From Flammeovirgaceae bacterium UBA1842 (GTDB lineage: Bacteria > Bacteroidota > Bacteroidia > Cytophagales > Cyclobacteriaceae), in NCBI GenBank assembly GCA_002338655.1, contig DDIU01000017.1, positions 1 to 64,000 of the forward strand: 64,000 bases of DNA. The letters run 5' to 3'. Each line of letters opens with the position of its first letter. Position 1 is the stretch's first letter. The position numbers were made by a program, and so were the translations under genes. Below the pieces are notes generated by a model. It had not been told where the DNA came from and ran no database searches. It worked only from the letters and a program-made list of their open reading frames with translations. Of this stretch, positions 25,161 through 33,941 are shown piece by piece.

Positions 25161-26247
25161 TAACTTCGGCTGACGTTGGGATATCATTATAATGCCATTT
25201 GCCAAGTACTACACCATTCTGCACAAGCATTATCCCTGGGTTTGACCGGATCATGGCTTTCAATACTGTAGCATCAGTAAAATAATAAGGTACCGCCAAT
25301 TGATACTCATGCCTGAACGCCTCAAAATCAGCCTCTCCGGAAGAGGTAAGAACCATTGGTTCAATATTTTTAAGTCCTGCTACCAACGTGGTCATTAATT
25401 TCATTTTATCCGCATTGGCAAAAGAAGCATCGTAAAATATTAAGTATAATTTATTTCCTGTAAAAGACTCCTCTGTATAATCATTACCATCCGTACTTAC
25501 TACTTGATAGTCAGTAATTTTAGCAGTAGATGCTTTTTCATTTAAAATAGATGAGCTGACATAAGTATAGCCATCAGCAGCCATTAAATATTTTAGTGAC
25601 TTCACTTTTTCACCGTCTTTTTCAAATACATATTCAAGTATGGGGCTCTCTTCAGGTATCATGTTGGCAGGTATACTGGCTCCAATGTTGTAAGGCCTGA
25701 AATCAATATAAGGTAAATGATTGATCGCATTAAACCCTACCATAAAACTCACTACAGTTACTGCACCAATAATCAAATGAGCTGGCCTACTTCTTAACAA
25801 TGATTCATAACTATTTCTGTACCAGAAAAGATGAGCTACAAAAACCATCAAAATCACATCTTTAGAGAAAGATTCCCATGGTGTTAAAGGTATGGCATCG
25901 CCAAAGCAGCCACAGTCAGTCACTTTATTAAAGTATGCGGAATAGAAAGTAAGGAAAGTGAAGAATATCATTATCCCCAACATCACTTTCATAGCTGTTT
26001 TCATTTTGTAATTGATCAAAACAGCCACCCCTAATACCAATTCCAGTACAATAAGTATCATTCCAATGGGTAATGCCATTGGTACAAAAAGCTCAAAAAA
26101 AGATCCGAAATCAGAGGAGAATACTTGAAAATATTCTTCCAATTTAATCTTTGTACCAATAGGATCGTTCAATTTTATCAGTCCTGAGAAAATGAACAGG
26201 CCACCTACAAAAACTCTCGAAAATATATCTATACCTTTTTTTAGCAT
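25144..26247 (-). CDS. DoxX/MauE-like membrane protein with a thioredoxin-like C-terminal domain (BT_3928 type)
   Basis: The 367-residue protein has about four or five helices in its first 190 residues, beginning RVFVGGLFIFSGLIKLNDPIGT and with a conserved TDCGCFGDAIPLTPW loop holding two close Cys residues. The C-terminal 170 residues lie outside the membrane and have a thioredoxin-like layout without a CxxC. This matches the Bacteroidota family often named BT_3928. The MauE/DoxX relation and the Cys pair suggest a role in quinone-linked thiol redox, but function is unproven. The gene begins next to the stop of the DUF1599 gene with no gap (TAGATG). Confidence 0.82.
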   Translation of the reverse strand: MLKKGIDIFSRVFVGGLFIFSGLIKLNDPIGTKIKLEEYFQVFSSDFGSFFELFVPMALPIGMILIVLELVLGVAVLINYKMKTAMKVMLGIMIFFTFLTFYSAYFNKVTDCGCFGDAIPLTPWESFSKDVILMVFVAHLFWYRNSYESLLRSRPAHLIIGAVTVVSFMVGFNAINHLPYIDFRPYNIGASIPANMIPEESPILEYVFEKDGEKVKSLKYLMAADGYTYVSSSILNEKASTAKITDYQVVSTDGNDYTEESFTGNKLYLIFYDASFANADKMKLMTTLVAGLKNIEPMVLTSSGEADFEAFRHEYQLAVPYYFTDATVLKAMIRSNPGIMLVQNGVVLGKWHYNDIPTSAEVNGLIN

Positions 26248-26793
26248 CTATTTTATGAATTTTAGTTTAATAAGTGCAAATACCGAATAGTTAAGCATAT
26301 CCTGATAGTTGGCATCAACCCCTTCAGACACCAAAACGGCTCCTTCATTGTCTTCAATCTGCTTTACACGCATCAATTTCATCAATATTATGTCAGTAAT
26401 TGAGCTTACTCGCATTTCCCGCCAGGCCTCGCCATAATCATGGTTCTTGTTCTTTAACAAGTCCAAAGTATCATTAACAATTTGATCGTAAAGAGGTTCC
26501 AATTCTTCGTAAGATAAATTCAAATTGCCTTTATCTTCTATTCTTAATTGCATTATTGCTATAATGCAATAGTTAATAATCCCAACAAACTCATTAGAAA
26601 TATCCTCACCGACTTTTTGGGTGCCTTTTTCCTGAATTGAACGAATCCTTTGTGCCTTTATAAATATTTGATCTGTTATTGAGGGCAACCGAAGTATTCT
26701 CCAGGCAGTGCCGTAATCTTTGGTTTTCTTTTCGAATAGCGCTTTACACTCCTTTATTACCTGTGTATATTCGCCTTCTGTTTTATTTATCAA
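26248..26793 (-). CDS. DUF1599 protein with tandem duplication
   Basis: The 181-residue protein contains two copies of the same module: residues about 1-85 and about 95-181. Shared blocks are DYGTAWRILRLPSITDQIF and DYGEAWREMRVSSITDIIL, then the INYC/LNYS helix and a hydrophobic end. The function is unknown; the helical pattern recalls nucleotide pyrophosphohydrolase-like folds, but I see no full metal motif. The start is a TTG at 26793, since a stop lies in frame two codons upstream and no ATG occurs early in the gene. The start is only 17 bases from the divergent folP start. Confidence 0.85.
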   Translation of the reverse strand: MINKTEGEYTQVIKECKALFEKKTKDYGTAWRILRLPSITDQIFIKAQRIRSIQEKGTQKVGEDISNEFVGIINYCIIAIMQLRIEDKGNLNLSYEELEPLYDQIVNDTLDLLKNKNHDYGEAWREMRVSSITDIILMKLMRVKQIEDNEGAVLVSEGVDANYQDMLNYSVFALIKLKFIK

Positions 26794-26810
26794 TACTCAA
26801 TGCTTTATTA

Positions 26811-27668
26811 ATGCCGCAAAATACGTTTTTTTCAAGCAAAATGTCACTCAACTTACGTGGAAATCTAGTAAGTCTAGACTCACCATTAATAATGGGAATA
26901 CTAAATATTACACCGGATTCATTTTATTCCGGTAGCAGGATGGAAAGCAAAGATGTATTACTTAGGCAGGTAGAGAAAATGGTGGAAGATGGGGTTGATA
27001 TATTAGACGTTGGTGGCTATTCTACCCGACCTGGCGCCAGCGAACTTTCAATTAATGAGGAATTGGAACGCGTAATTCCTGCTTTAGAAACCATAATTAA
27101 ATATTTTCCGGAGACCTATATATCTATTGACACATTCAATTCAATGGTAGCAAAAAACGCGGTTGGCGCTGGTGCAGATATTATCAATGATATCTCAGGG
27201 GGCAATCTGGATGTGGATATGTTTAATACGGTTACTGAATTAAATGTGCCGTATATACTTATGCACATGAAAGGTACTCCGAAAACAATGAAAAATGAGA
27301 CAGAGTATGACAATCTAATTTTAGAAATGATAGAATACTTTCAGCAAAAAGTAAATGGTTTAAGAAACCGCGGGGTCAAAGATATTATTATAGACCCTGG
27401 ATTTGGTTTCGCTAAAACCATTGAGCAAAACTACTTGTTGTTAAAAAATCTACACTCATTTAATTTGTTAGAGCTGCCATTGCTTGCGGGGCTTTCCAGA
27501 AAATCGATGATCTACAAAAAACTAGGCATTGGCACGGAAGATGCTTTAAACGGCACGACAGCACTAAATATGATCGCTTTATTAAATGGCGCTAAAATAT
27601 TAAGGGTTCACGATGTAAAAGAGGCTGTAGAAACAGTCAAATTGTTTAATTTAACGTATCCAAATTAA
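26811..27668 (+). CDS. folP: Dihydropteroate synthase
   Basis: From the ATG at 26811 the product has 285 residues. It contains the DHPS signatures GILNITPDSFYSG, DVGGYSTRPGA, the IDTF and ND(I)SGG blocks, DPGFGFAKT, and GLSRKSMI. The enzyme condenses p-aminobenzoate with hydroxymethyl-dihydropterin pyrophosphate in folate synthesis and is the target of sulfonamides. A second ATG at 26841 is possible, but the earlier start fits relatives in Cytophagales. An open extension reaching back to 26679 lies over the DUF1599 gene and is not used. CdaA follows 15 bases downstream. Confidence 0.95.
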   Translation: MPQNTFFSSKMSLNLRGNLVSLDSPLIMGILNITPDSFYSGSRMESKDVLLRQVEKMVEDGVDILDVGGYSTRPGASELSINEELERVIPALETIIKYFPETYISIDTFNSMVAKNAVGAGADIINDISGGNLDVDMFNTVTELNVPYILMHMKGTPKTMKNETEYDNLILEMIEYFQQKVNGLRNRGVKDIIIDPGFGFAKTIEQNYLLLKNLHSFNLLELPLLAGLSRKSMIYKKLGIGTEDALNGTTALNMIALLNGAKILRVHDVKEAVETVKLFNLTYPN

Positions 27669-27683
27669 AAGAACATTTTTAGG

Positions 27684-28559
27684 TTGATATTTCTGTTTAG
27701 CATAGGGTTTTTAGAAGTAAGCTGGGTTGATATAATTGATATCATGCTGGTAAGTATCCTGTTGTATCAGGTATACAAATTAATGCGCGGTAGTGTAGCG
27801 GTTAAAATTTTTCTTGGTGTACTCTCTCTTTACTTGATTTACTTGATAGTGCGTGCTGCTCAAATGGAGCTACTCGGATTAATACTGGGTCAGTTTATGG
27901 GCGTTGGTGTATTGGCTGCCATTATTCTTTTCCAACCAGAAATACGTAAGTTCTTGCTGTTAATTGGTAAAACCACTGACTTTAATAAAAGCAGCGGCTT
28001 TTTGAAAAATTTCTTTACGGGCAAAAACAATAGCTCTGAAACATTCAATATAACCCCCGTTATAGAAGCGGCCAAAACCCTCGGAGGCACAAATACAGGG
28101 GCATTGATAGTGTTTTCCAGGGATTCTGAACTAAGATTTTATTCAGAATCTGGAGATCTTATTGATGCACATCTATCTAAAAGACTTTTGTTGTCGATAT
28201 TTAATAAATACAGTCCATTGCATGATGGTGCCGTTATTATTTATCAAGGCAAAATTAAATCTGCCCGTTGTGTGCTGCCCGTATCCGAAAGCGATAGTTT
28301 ACCTGCTCAATTTGGCCTTAGGCACAGAGCTGCCATGGGAATGTCAGAAATTACCGATACTGCTGTGTTAGTGGTGTCAGAAGAAACAGGGCAGCTTTCA
28401 TTGACTCGTAATGGCAGGTTATATAGTAATCTTTCCCCACAGGAACTGCGAAAAAAGATCAACGAATACCTAACAGAAAAGCAAAATAAAAAAGACGAAG
28501 TTAAAAGTGGGGTTACTAAAAAAGCAACCAGTGCTATAAGGCAAGAAGCTAAAGCTTAG
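27684..28559 (+). CDS. cdaA: Diadenylate cyclase CdaA
   Basis: The 291-residue protein makes cyclic di-AMP from two ATP. It has three N-terminal membrane helices (about 1-85) and a DAC domain with the catalytic LHDGAVII and the RHR motif in FGLRHRAAMGMSE. A charged tail follows. The start is a TTG at 27684, 15 bases after folP; no earlier in-frame ATG exists, and the next one (MLVSILL) would cut into the first helix. The folP-cdaA pair is common in Bacteroidota. No CdaR or GlmM gene is adjacent, unlike in Firmicutes. Confidence 0.93.
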   Translation: MIFLFSIGFLEVSWVDIIDIMLVSILLYQVYKLMRGSVAVKIFLGVLSLYLIYLIVRAAQMELLGLILGQFMGVGVLAAIILFQPEIRKFLLLIGKTTDFNKSSGFLKNFFTGKNNSSETFNITPVIEAAKTLGGTNTGALIVFSRDSELRFYSESGDLIDAHLSKRLLLSIFNKYSPLHDGAVIIYQGKIKSARCVLPVSESDSLPAQFGLRHRAAMGMSEITDTAVLVVSEETGQLSLTRNGRLYSNLSPQELRKKINEYLTEKQNKKDEVKSGVTKKATSAIRQEAKA

Positions 28560-28648
28560 TAACCGGTAACTGCATAGCGAAGTAGCTCCAAATAATAGGT
28601 ACTACAATTATTTAATTGAAGATTACTTCATACCTCACATATTTAGAA

Positions 28649-29839
28649 CTAGATAACCCCCAGTTCTTTACCTACTTCAGTAAATGCTTCAATGGCCTTT
28701 TCAATATGATGCATCTCATGGCCGGCTGAGATTTGCACCCTTATACGTGCTTGCCCTTGAGGAACCACAGGAAAGAAGAAGCCTATCACATAAATGCCTT
28801 TCTCTAATAAGGCTGCTGCAAATTTCTGAGCTAATGGGGCTTCGTACAACATTATTGGTACAATGGGATGTTCCCCCGGTTTGATATCAAATCCGGCTGC
28901 CGTCATTTTTTCCCTGAAATATTTAGTGTTTGACATTAGCTTGTCCCTGAGATCCGAAGTTTTGCTCAACATATCAATGACTTCAATGGAAGCACCTGTA
29001 ATAGATGGGGCAAGTGTGTTAGAAAACAAATAAGGTCTTGACCGCTGTCTTAATAGTTGGACGATTTCCTTTTTGCCAGCAGTAAATCCACCTGATGCGC
29101 CTCCAAGTGCTTTTCCAAATGTTCCTGTAATGATATCTACGCGTCCCATTACGTTTTTGTATTCATGAACCCCTCTACCCGTTTTACCCATAAAACCTGT
29201 AGAATGACACTCATCAATCATAACTAGTGCCTTATATTGATCTGCCAGATCACATATCTTATCCAATTGAGCAATGGTACCATCCATTGAAAATACCCCA
29301 TCGGTTACAATAACAATATGCTCCGCTCCGGCTTCCCGTGCATCCTTCAATTTTGATTCCAAATCCGACATGCTATTATGCTCATATCGATATCGCATGG
29401 CTTTGCATAACCTAATTCCATCAATGATTGAAGCATGATTCAGTGCATCAGAAATAATGGCATCCTGCGGTCCAAATAAAGGTTCGAAAACACCTCCATT
29501 AGCATCAAAGGCAGCAGCATAAAGAATAGCATCCTCCATCCCTAGAAACTCGGCAATCTTCGATTCCAATTCCTTATGTATATCTTGTGTGCCGCATATA
29601 AAACGAACAGAGGACATACCAAACCCATGGGAATCTATAGCATCTTTAGCCGCCTTAACTACCCTTGGATGCGATGAAAGACCCAAATAATTATTTGCGC
29701 AAAAATTGATCACCTCATTTCCTTCAGTAGTCTTAATATCAGCTCCTTGGGGGGTAGTTATAATCCTTTCCGATTTATACAATCCTGATGATTTTATTTC
29801 TGCTATTTCAGCCTTCAATTTTTCCTTTAATGTATACAT
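28649..29839 (-). CDS. kbl: Glycine C-acetyltransferase (2-amino-3-ketobutyrate CoA ligase)
   Basis: The 396-residue PLP enzyme cleaves 2-amino-3-ketobutyrate with CoA to glycine and acetyl-CoA. It has the family N terminus with GNEVINFCANNYLGLSSHPRV, the HASIIDGIRLCKA block, the DECHSTGFMGKTGRG motif and the PLP Lys in GTFGKALGGASGG near residue 243. Other alpha-oxoamine synthases (BioF, SPT) are less likely because a threonine dehydrogenase-type gene lies 700 bases away. Together the two give the threonine-to-glycine route. Confidence 0.95.
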   Translation of the reverse strand: MYTLKEKLKAEIAEIKSSGLYKSERIITTPQGADIKTTEGNEVINFCANNYLGLSSHPRVVKAAKDAIDSHGFGMSSVRFICGTQDIHKELESKIAEFLGMEDAILYAAAFDANGGVFEPLFGPQDAIISDALNHASIIDGIRLCKAMRYRYEHNSMSDLESKLKDAREAGAEHIVIVTDGVFSMDGTIAQLDKICDLADQYKALVMIDECHSTGFMGKTGRGVHEYKNVMGRVDIITGTFGKALGGASGGFTAGKKEIVQLLRQRSRPYLFSNTLAPSITGASIEVIDMLSKTSDLRDKLMSNTKYFREKMTAAGFDIKPGEHPIVPIMLYEAPLAQKFAAALLEKGIYVIGFFFPVVPQGQARIRVQISAGHEMHHIEKAIEAFTEVGKELGVI

Positions 29840-29858
29840 AGTCTTAAATACTTTATTG

Positions 29859-30143
29859 TCATTTTATTTTTGGACGTTTCATAATGGGTTTTCCCATAGC
29901 TGGTTTTCCCGTCCTAATAATCGGTTTTACAGCCTTCTTTCTTTCTCCTTCTACTGGAGGCGCCACTTCAATGTACGGATATTTTAACCTGATTGCATTT
30001 ATTAAAAAAAGTTTTTGTAAAGTAAAGCTTTTTGGATGCATCTCTTTAAATATACCTTCAAATTCATTCCATAGCTCAAGTTCACTCTCCTTAAACTTGT
30101 GAGGATCGATCTTTTTACCCTTAAGATATTCTTCGAAATTCAT
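29859..30143 (-). CDS. Small conserved protein with a basic tail, function unknown
   Basis: From the ATG at 30143 the product has 94 residues. The first part (NFEEYLKGKKIDPHKF, ELWNEFEGIFKEMHPKSFT, QKLFLINAIRLKYP) is a conserved block of three short helices seen in Bacteroidota hypothetical proteins. The tail (about 60-94) is rich in Lys, Arg, Pro, Gly and Met (GKPAMGKPIMKR) and could contact nucleic acid. It ends 19 bases upstream of kbl, on the same strand, so co-transcription is likely. I do not recognise a function. Confidence 0.65.
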   Translation of the reverse strand: MNFEEYLKGKKIDPHKFKESELELWNEFEGIFKEMHPKSFTLQKLFLINAIRLKYPYIEVAPPVEGERKKAVKPIIRTGKPAMGKPIMKRPKIK

Positions 30144-30173
30144 GAACAACAAATATATATAAATAAACTTGAT

Positions 30174-30466
30174 GCCCTACTGAGCTTAACGAAGTAGGGC
30201 TAGACGAAGTAGAGCTTGTCTGCGGTGTCATGCTGAGCTTGTCGAAGCATTAGACATCGCTACGCAATAAACCTCAGGCTGAGAATTAACATTTTCGAGA
30301 AAACACGTAAAAAGAGATGACGTGTTTGATGCCAAATTTTTCTCCCTTTGGATGGAGTTAGTGGGAGGTCTAAGTTGAACTATCAGACACGTCATCGGTA
30401 GCTAGTCGAAGCATTGGACATCTTTAAGAAACTAAATTGATGTCATGCTGAGCCTGTCGAAGCACC
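30174..30466. repeat. Cluster of repeat fragments between the threonine catabolism genes
   Basis: The gap of about 400 bases (30144-30546) has no gene. It contains GTCATGCTGAGC-TTGTCGAAGCA at 30228-30250, GTCATGCTGAGC-CTGTCGAAGCA at 30441-30463 and a partial GTCGAAGCATTGGACATC at 30405-30422. This sequence is a repeat family widespread in Bacteroidota and related phyla. It also contains a perfect 7 bp stem (GCCCTAC/GTAGGGC, 30174-30200), an AAACACGT/ACGTGTTT pair (30301-30327) and GATGACGTGT/ACACGTCATC (30317-30396). Confidence 0.7.
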
Positions 30467-30546
30467 TTCTATCAAAAACTTCCAAGCTACTTACTGAATT
30501 TATTTCCTTAATCCCTAAATTCGCAAGCAAATCATAAATGACTATT

Positions 30547-31494
30547 ATGAGTAAAATTTTGGTAACGGGGGCGTGCGGGCAATTGGGCTCAGAATTAACA
30601 ATTGCATTAAGAACAAAACATGGGAATGACAATGTACTTGCCACAGATGTAAGAAATCCATCAGGACAATTGGCTGAGGGGCCATTTGAAATACTGAATG
30701 TGATGGATCGTGACAAACTTTTTGAACTCGCCAATAAATACCAAATTACTCAAGTGTACCATTTAGCTGCAATATTATCAGCAAAAGGAGAAAGTGATCC
30801 AAAATTTGCTTGGCAGTTAAATATGGAGAGTTTGATCCATGTTTTGGATTTAGCCAAAGACAATAAACTAGAAAAAATTTATTGGCCAAGTTCTATTGCA
30901 GTGTTTGGCCCCTCAACCCCTAGGATAAATACGCCACAGGATACGGTGATGGATCCTAACACCGTTTATGGGATAAGCAAACTGGCAGGTGAAAGATGGT
31001 GTGAGTATTATTTTCAAAAATACGGTGTTGATGTTCGTAGTCTTCGCTATCCAGGGTTAATTGGATATAAGGCCAAACCTGGTGGAGGCACGACAGATTA
31101 TGCAGTAGATATATTTTACAAAGCATTGGAAGAGGGCAGCTTCGAATGTTTTCTCTCAGAAAATACGGCCCTGCCGATGATGTATATTGATGATGCTATA
31201 AAAGCAACTATTGATCTAATGGAGGCTGATATTGAAACAATAAAGGTAAGATCTAGCTATAATATTGCAGCCATCAGTTTCACGCCAAAAGAAATTGCCA
31301 ATGAAATCAAAAAGTTAATCCCGGAGTTTAACATCAGTTATAAGCCTGATTTTAGGCAACAAATAGCAGATTCATGGCCCGACTCCATCGATGACAAAAA
31401 GGCTAGACACGATTGGGGTTGGAATCACGATTTTGATCTAAGTAAAATGACCAACGAAATATTAGAAGGGCTTAGAAAGCAATTGGGTTTATAA
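30547..31494 (+). CDS. SDR-type L-threonine 3-dehydrogenase (NAD-dependent epimerase family)
   Basis: From the ATG at 30547 the enzyme has 315 residues. Its Rossmann start is ILVTGACGQLGSEL. The catalytic Ser lies in WPSSIAVFG and Tyr/Lys in VYGISKLAGE. The blocks RYPGLIGYKAKPGGGTTDYAVDIF and MMYIDDAIKATIDLM are typical of the epimerase-like threonine dehydrogenases found in Bacteroidota, which replace the zinc type. It oxidises threonine to 2-amino-3-ketobutyrate, the substrate of Kbl encoded on the opposite strand. I left the ATG three codons upstream aside because the second Met starts directly at the Rossmann strand. Confidence 0.92.
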   Translation: MSKILVTGACGQLGSELTIALRTKHGNDNVLATDVRNPSGQLAEGPFEILNVMDRDKLFELANKYQITQVYHLAAILSAKGESDPKFAWQLNMESLIHVLDLAKDNKLEKIYWPSSIAVFGPSTPRINTPQDTVMDPNTVYGISKLAGERWCEYYFQKYGVDVRSLRYPGLIGYKAKPGGGTTDYAVDIFYKALEEGSFECFLSENTALPMMYIDDAIKATIDLMEADIETIKVRSSYNIAAISFTPKEIANEIKKLIPEFNISYKPDFRQQIADSWPDSIDDKKARHDWGWNHDFDLSKMTNEILEGLRKQLGL

Positions 31495-31510
31495 GCCAAT
31501 AAGTTAACCC

Positions 31511-31543
31511 AGTTACCGGGTGACTTGAAGTCACCCGGTAACT
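31511..31543. terminator. Bidirectional hairpin between convergent genes
   Basis: A perfect 14 bp stem (AGTTACCGGGTGAC and GTCACCCGGTAACT) with a 5-base loop lies 16 bases after the threonine dehydrogenase stop and 3 bases before the stop of the T9SS cargo gene. No long T run follows on either strand, so it may act as a Rho-independent terminator only weakly, or as a transcript-end stabiliser. Confidence 0.7.
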
Positions 31544-31546
31544 ATT

Positions 31547-32518
31547 CTATTTCACTATCAGTCTAGCTACTTCCTTCGAATTGATTGAGGATACGGTCAC
31601 AAAGTACATCCCTGACTTGATATTATCTTTCAAAATAAACTCATATTTTGAATTTATAAACTGGTCATTCAGGATAACCTCACCTAGCATATTATGAATT
31701 GAAATGGTAAGGATTTCATTATTATTGGCCGAAGTAATTATCCTCACTTTATCACCCTTTCTTACAGGGTTAGAGGCAATTGTTAGTTTACCGTCCATTA
31801 AGCTCGTTAACTCCACAGAAATAGGTTTAAAAGTTTCGGAAGTTCCGTCAAAATCTGTTTGTTTTAGTCGATAATATGACCTGCCAAAATAAGGAGTCTT
31901 GTCAGTATATGAATACAATTTAGATTGAGTACTATTAGCCATTCCCTTCATAGTAGCAATCGGCTCATAATCCAATCCATCCAATGAGCGTTCGATTGAA
32001 TAGTAGTCATTGTTTGTTTCAGATGCAGATTCCCATTGCAAATAGACTAAACCTTCAGATTCGTAACCTTCAAAATACAGGAGTACTATCGGCAAAGTTC
32101 CATTTTCAATAGTTGCCGGACCAGTAACTGAGTTAGTAATAAGTACTGGATTATTTAAAAAAGAATCGAAAGAAAATCCTCCAGTTGGTTCTATTGAGCC
32201 GGTTGTCCCAACTATTATTTGATCATTTGTGCTATTAATTGTAATGTTGGCAAATTGAAAATCAAGAACTCCCAGTACTGTAATTATTGTAGTCTCAGGC
32301 CCTGTTAAATCAATATTTTCTAAAAATGGAACTTCAACAGTCAATCCATTCGGCACTAAAATATTGTCACCACTTGCAGGCATTCGACCTAAATCCCATG
32401 TACTGGTACTCAACCATGAGCCATCTGTAATTGCAGTTATATCAGCCCCTTGACAGGTGAATGAGAACATAATAAATGACAATGAGCACGCAGTAAAGCA
32501 AACCTTGAAAAAATTCAT
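31547..32518 (-). CDS. Secreted protein with T9SS type A sorting domain (paralogue 1)
   Basis: The 323-residue protein has a signal peptide (about 1-24) and a small beta-rich repeat zone (about 27-150) starting with the GSWLSTSTWDLGRMPASGD block seen in G8-like/TWLGG-type repeats of surface proteins. A middle domain (PIVLLYFEGYES, NDYYSIERSLDGLDYEPIA, SYYRLKQTDFDGTSE) and a C-terminal sorting domain of about 80 residues follow. It is a T9SS cargo with no visible catalytic site. The C-terminal 180 residues closely match the neighbour at 32769-33941, so the two arose by tandem duplication with a swapped N-terminal part. Confidence 0.85.
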   Translation of the reverse strand: MNFFKVCFTACSLSFIMFSFTCQGADITAITDGSWLSTSTWDLGRMPASGDNILVPNGLTVEVPFLENIDLTGPETTIITVLGVLDFQFANITINSTNDQIIVGTTGSIEPTGGFSFDSFLNNPVLITNSVTGPATIENGTLPIVLLYFEGYESEGLVYLQWESASETNNDYYSIERSLDGLDYEPIATMKGMANSTQSKLYSYTDKTPYFGRSYYRLKQTDFDGTSETFKPISVELTSLMDGKLTIASNPVRKGDKVRIITSANNNEILTISIHNMLGEVILNDQFINSKYEFILKDNIKSGMYFVTVSSINSKEVARLIVK

Positions 32519-32768
32519 TTTTAAATGTGTTGGGTAGTTTCAATACTAATCTTTTAGTTTATAAAGATTAAAGTATTTCCATTAAGATAAGAGTATTATA
32601 GTTATTATTGTTTTAGTCATATATACAAAAATACATGACAATGTGAAAAAAAAATAACAAGATGCCCCTTTAAATCTTACATGGTAAGTATATCTAATAA
32701 TTTAAAGCTCAACCTTAGATTTATTGCTTTATACCAATAAAGTGAAATAGGGAGTGTTAATTACAATT

Positions 32769-33941
32769 TTATTTCACCACCAGACGGGTGATTTTCTTAC
32801 TATTTATTGAAGAAACTGTCACCAAGTACACCCCTGATCTGATATTATTATTCACCGTTAACTCGTATGTTGAATTAGCAAACTGGTCGGTGAGGATAAC
32901 TTCACCCAACATATTATGTACTGTAATGGTAAGTAACTCTCCACTTTTCGCTGAAGTGATTACCGTCAACACATCACCTTTGTTGGCAGGGTTGTTTGAA
33001 AGCTTCAACTTACTTCCCTCAACTAAACTAGTCACCTCAACCGTAATTGGCTTAAATGTTTCAGAAGTTCCGTCAAAATCCGTTTGCGACAGCCTGTAAT
33101 ATGATCTACCAAACAATGGAAATCTATCAATATAAGAATATTCCAATATAGATGAGCTATTGCCAGCGCCCGGTAAAGTGGATATTAATTCATACTCCAA
33201 TCCATCTACAGATCGTTCTAGTGAGTAATAGTCGTTATTTACTTCTGAAGCTGTTTTCCAATTTAATTTAACCATATCGTTAATTCGTATTGCCTTAAAA
33301 TAAGCCAACTCAATAGGAAGAGCTGATGACCCGCAAGCTCCATTTCCAGCAGAACATGTTCCACCAACATAAATGGATCCTGGAGGGCCAGTTATTGATG
33401 TAGTACCACCTCCTAATGATAAGTCTCCATCTACTGCAATAGTTCCTGATCCTGAAACAACAATACCAGCATTATTCCCTGCGGTAAAATCACCTTTAAC
33501 AGTAAATGTCCCCTCGACATTTATTTTTAAACCATTAACTGCATTCAAATCACCATAAATTATCATAGTAGCACCTGATGGAACATTAATAGTTGCATTA
33601 TTGGTAGCAGTGAAATTTTTGTAAGTTGCAGCATCAAACAACGCCTGACTGCCAAGATTTAAGGTATTCGGGCTTGCTAATGTCAAAGTTTGATTTGCAA
33701 AAGTCATATTCCCTACACTATAATTTCCATCAACGGTAATTATTTCTCCATTTCCAAACTTTGGGTTGCCTGATGTTTTGGTAATTACATCATTAGATAT
33801 TGAATTCGCAATATTACCTCCAAGCCAACTACCAGCTGCACTCCAATTTCCTTCATCCTGAATAGTACGAGTTTGGGCATATGTAATACTATTACTTGTT
33901 ACAATTATTATTAGTATTAATATGTAGTGTACCTGTTTCAT
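32769..33941 (-). CDS. Secreted protein with T9SS type A sorting domain (paralogue 2)
   Basis: The 390-residue protein has a signal peptide (1-22, ITYAQ). The N-terminal half (about 23-200) shows parallel beta-helix-like spacing, with GNWSAAGSWLGGN, then NATINVPSGATMIIYGDL, GTFTVKGDFTAG and GTIAVDGDLSLGG at regular intervals. The rest is nearly the same as in the neighbour: LPIELAYFKAIRI, NDYYSLERSVDGLEYE, SYYRLSQTDFDGTSE and the sorting domain (IRSGVYLVTVSS). It is likely a surface-attached or secreted beta-helix protein of unknown ligand. The 250 bases between the two genes are A+T rich without a clear hairpin. Confidence 0.85.
   Translation of the reverse strand: MKQVHYILILIIIVTSNSITYAQTRTIQDEGNWSAAGSWLGGNIANSISNDVITKTSGNPKFGNGEIITVDGNYSVGNMTFANQTLTLASPNTLNLGSQALFDAATYKNFTATNNATINVPSGATMIIYGDLNAVNGLKINVEGTFTVKGDFTAGNNAGIVVSGSGTIAVDGDLSLGGGTTSITGPPGSIYVGGTCSAGNGACGSSALPIELAYFKAIRINDMVKLNWKTASEVNNDYYSLERSVDGLEYELISTLPGAGNSSSILEYSYIDRFPLFGRSYYRLSQTDFDGTSETFKPITVEVTSLVEGSKLKLSNNPANKGDVLTVITSAKSGELLTITVHNMLGEVILTDQFANSTYELTVNNNIRSGVYLVTVSSINSKKITRLVVK

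Noticed and set aside
26679..26810. N-terminal extension of folP
   Set aside because: It lies antisense to the DUF1599 coding region, and DHPS proteins start shortly before the LNLRG block.
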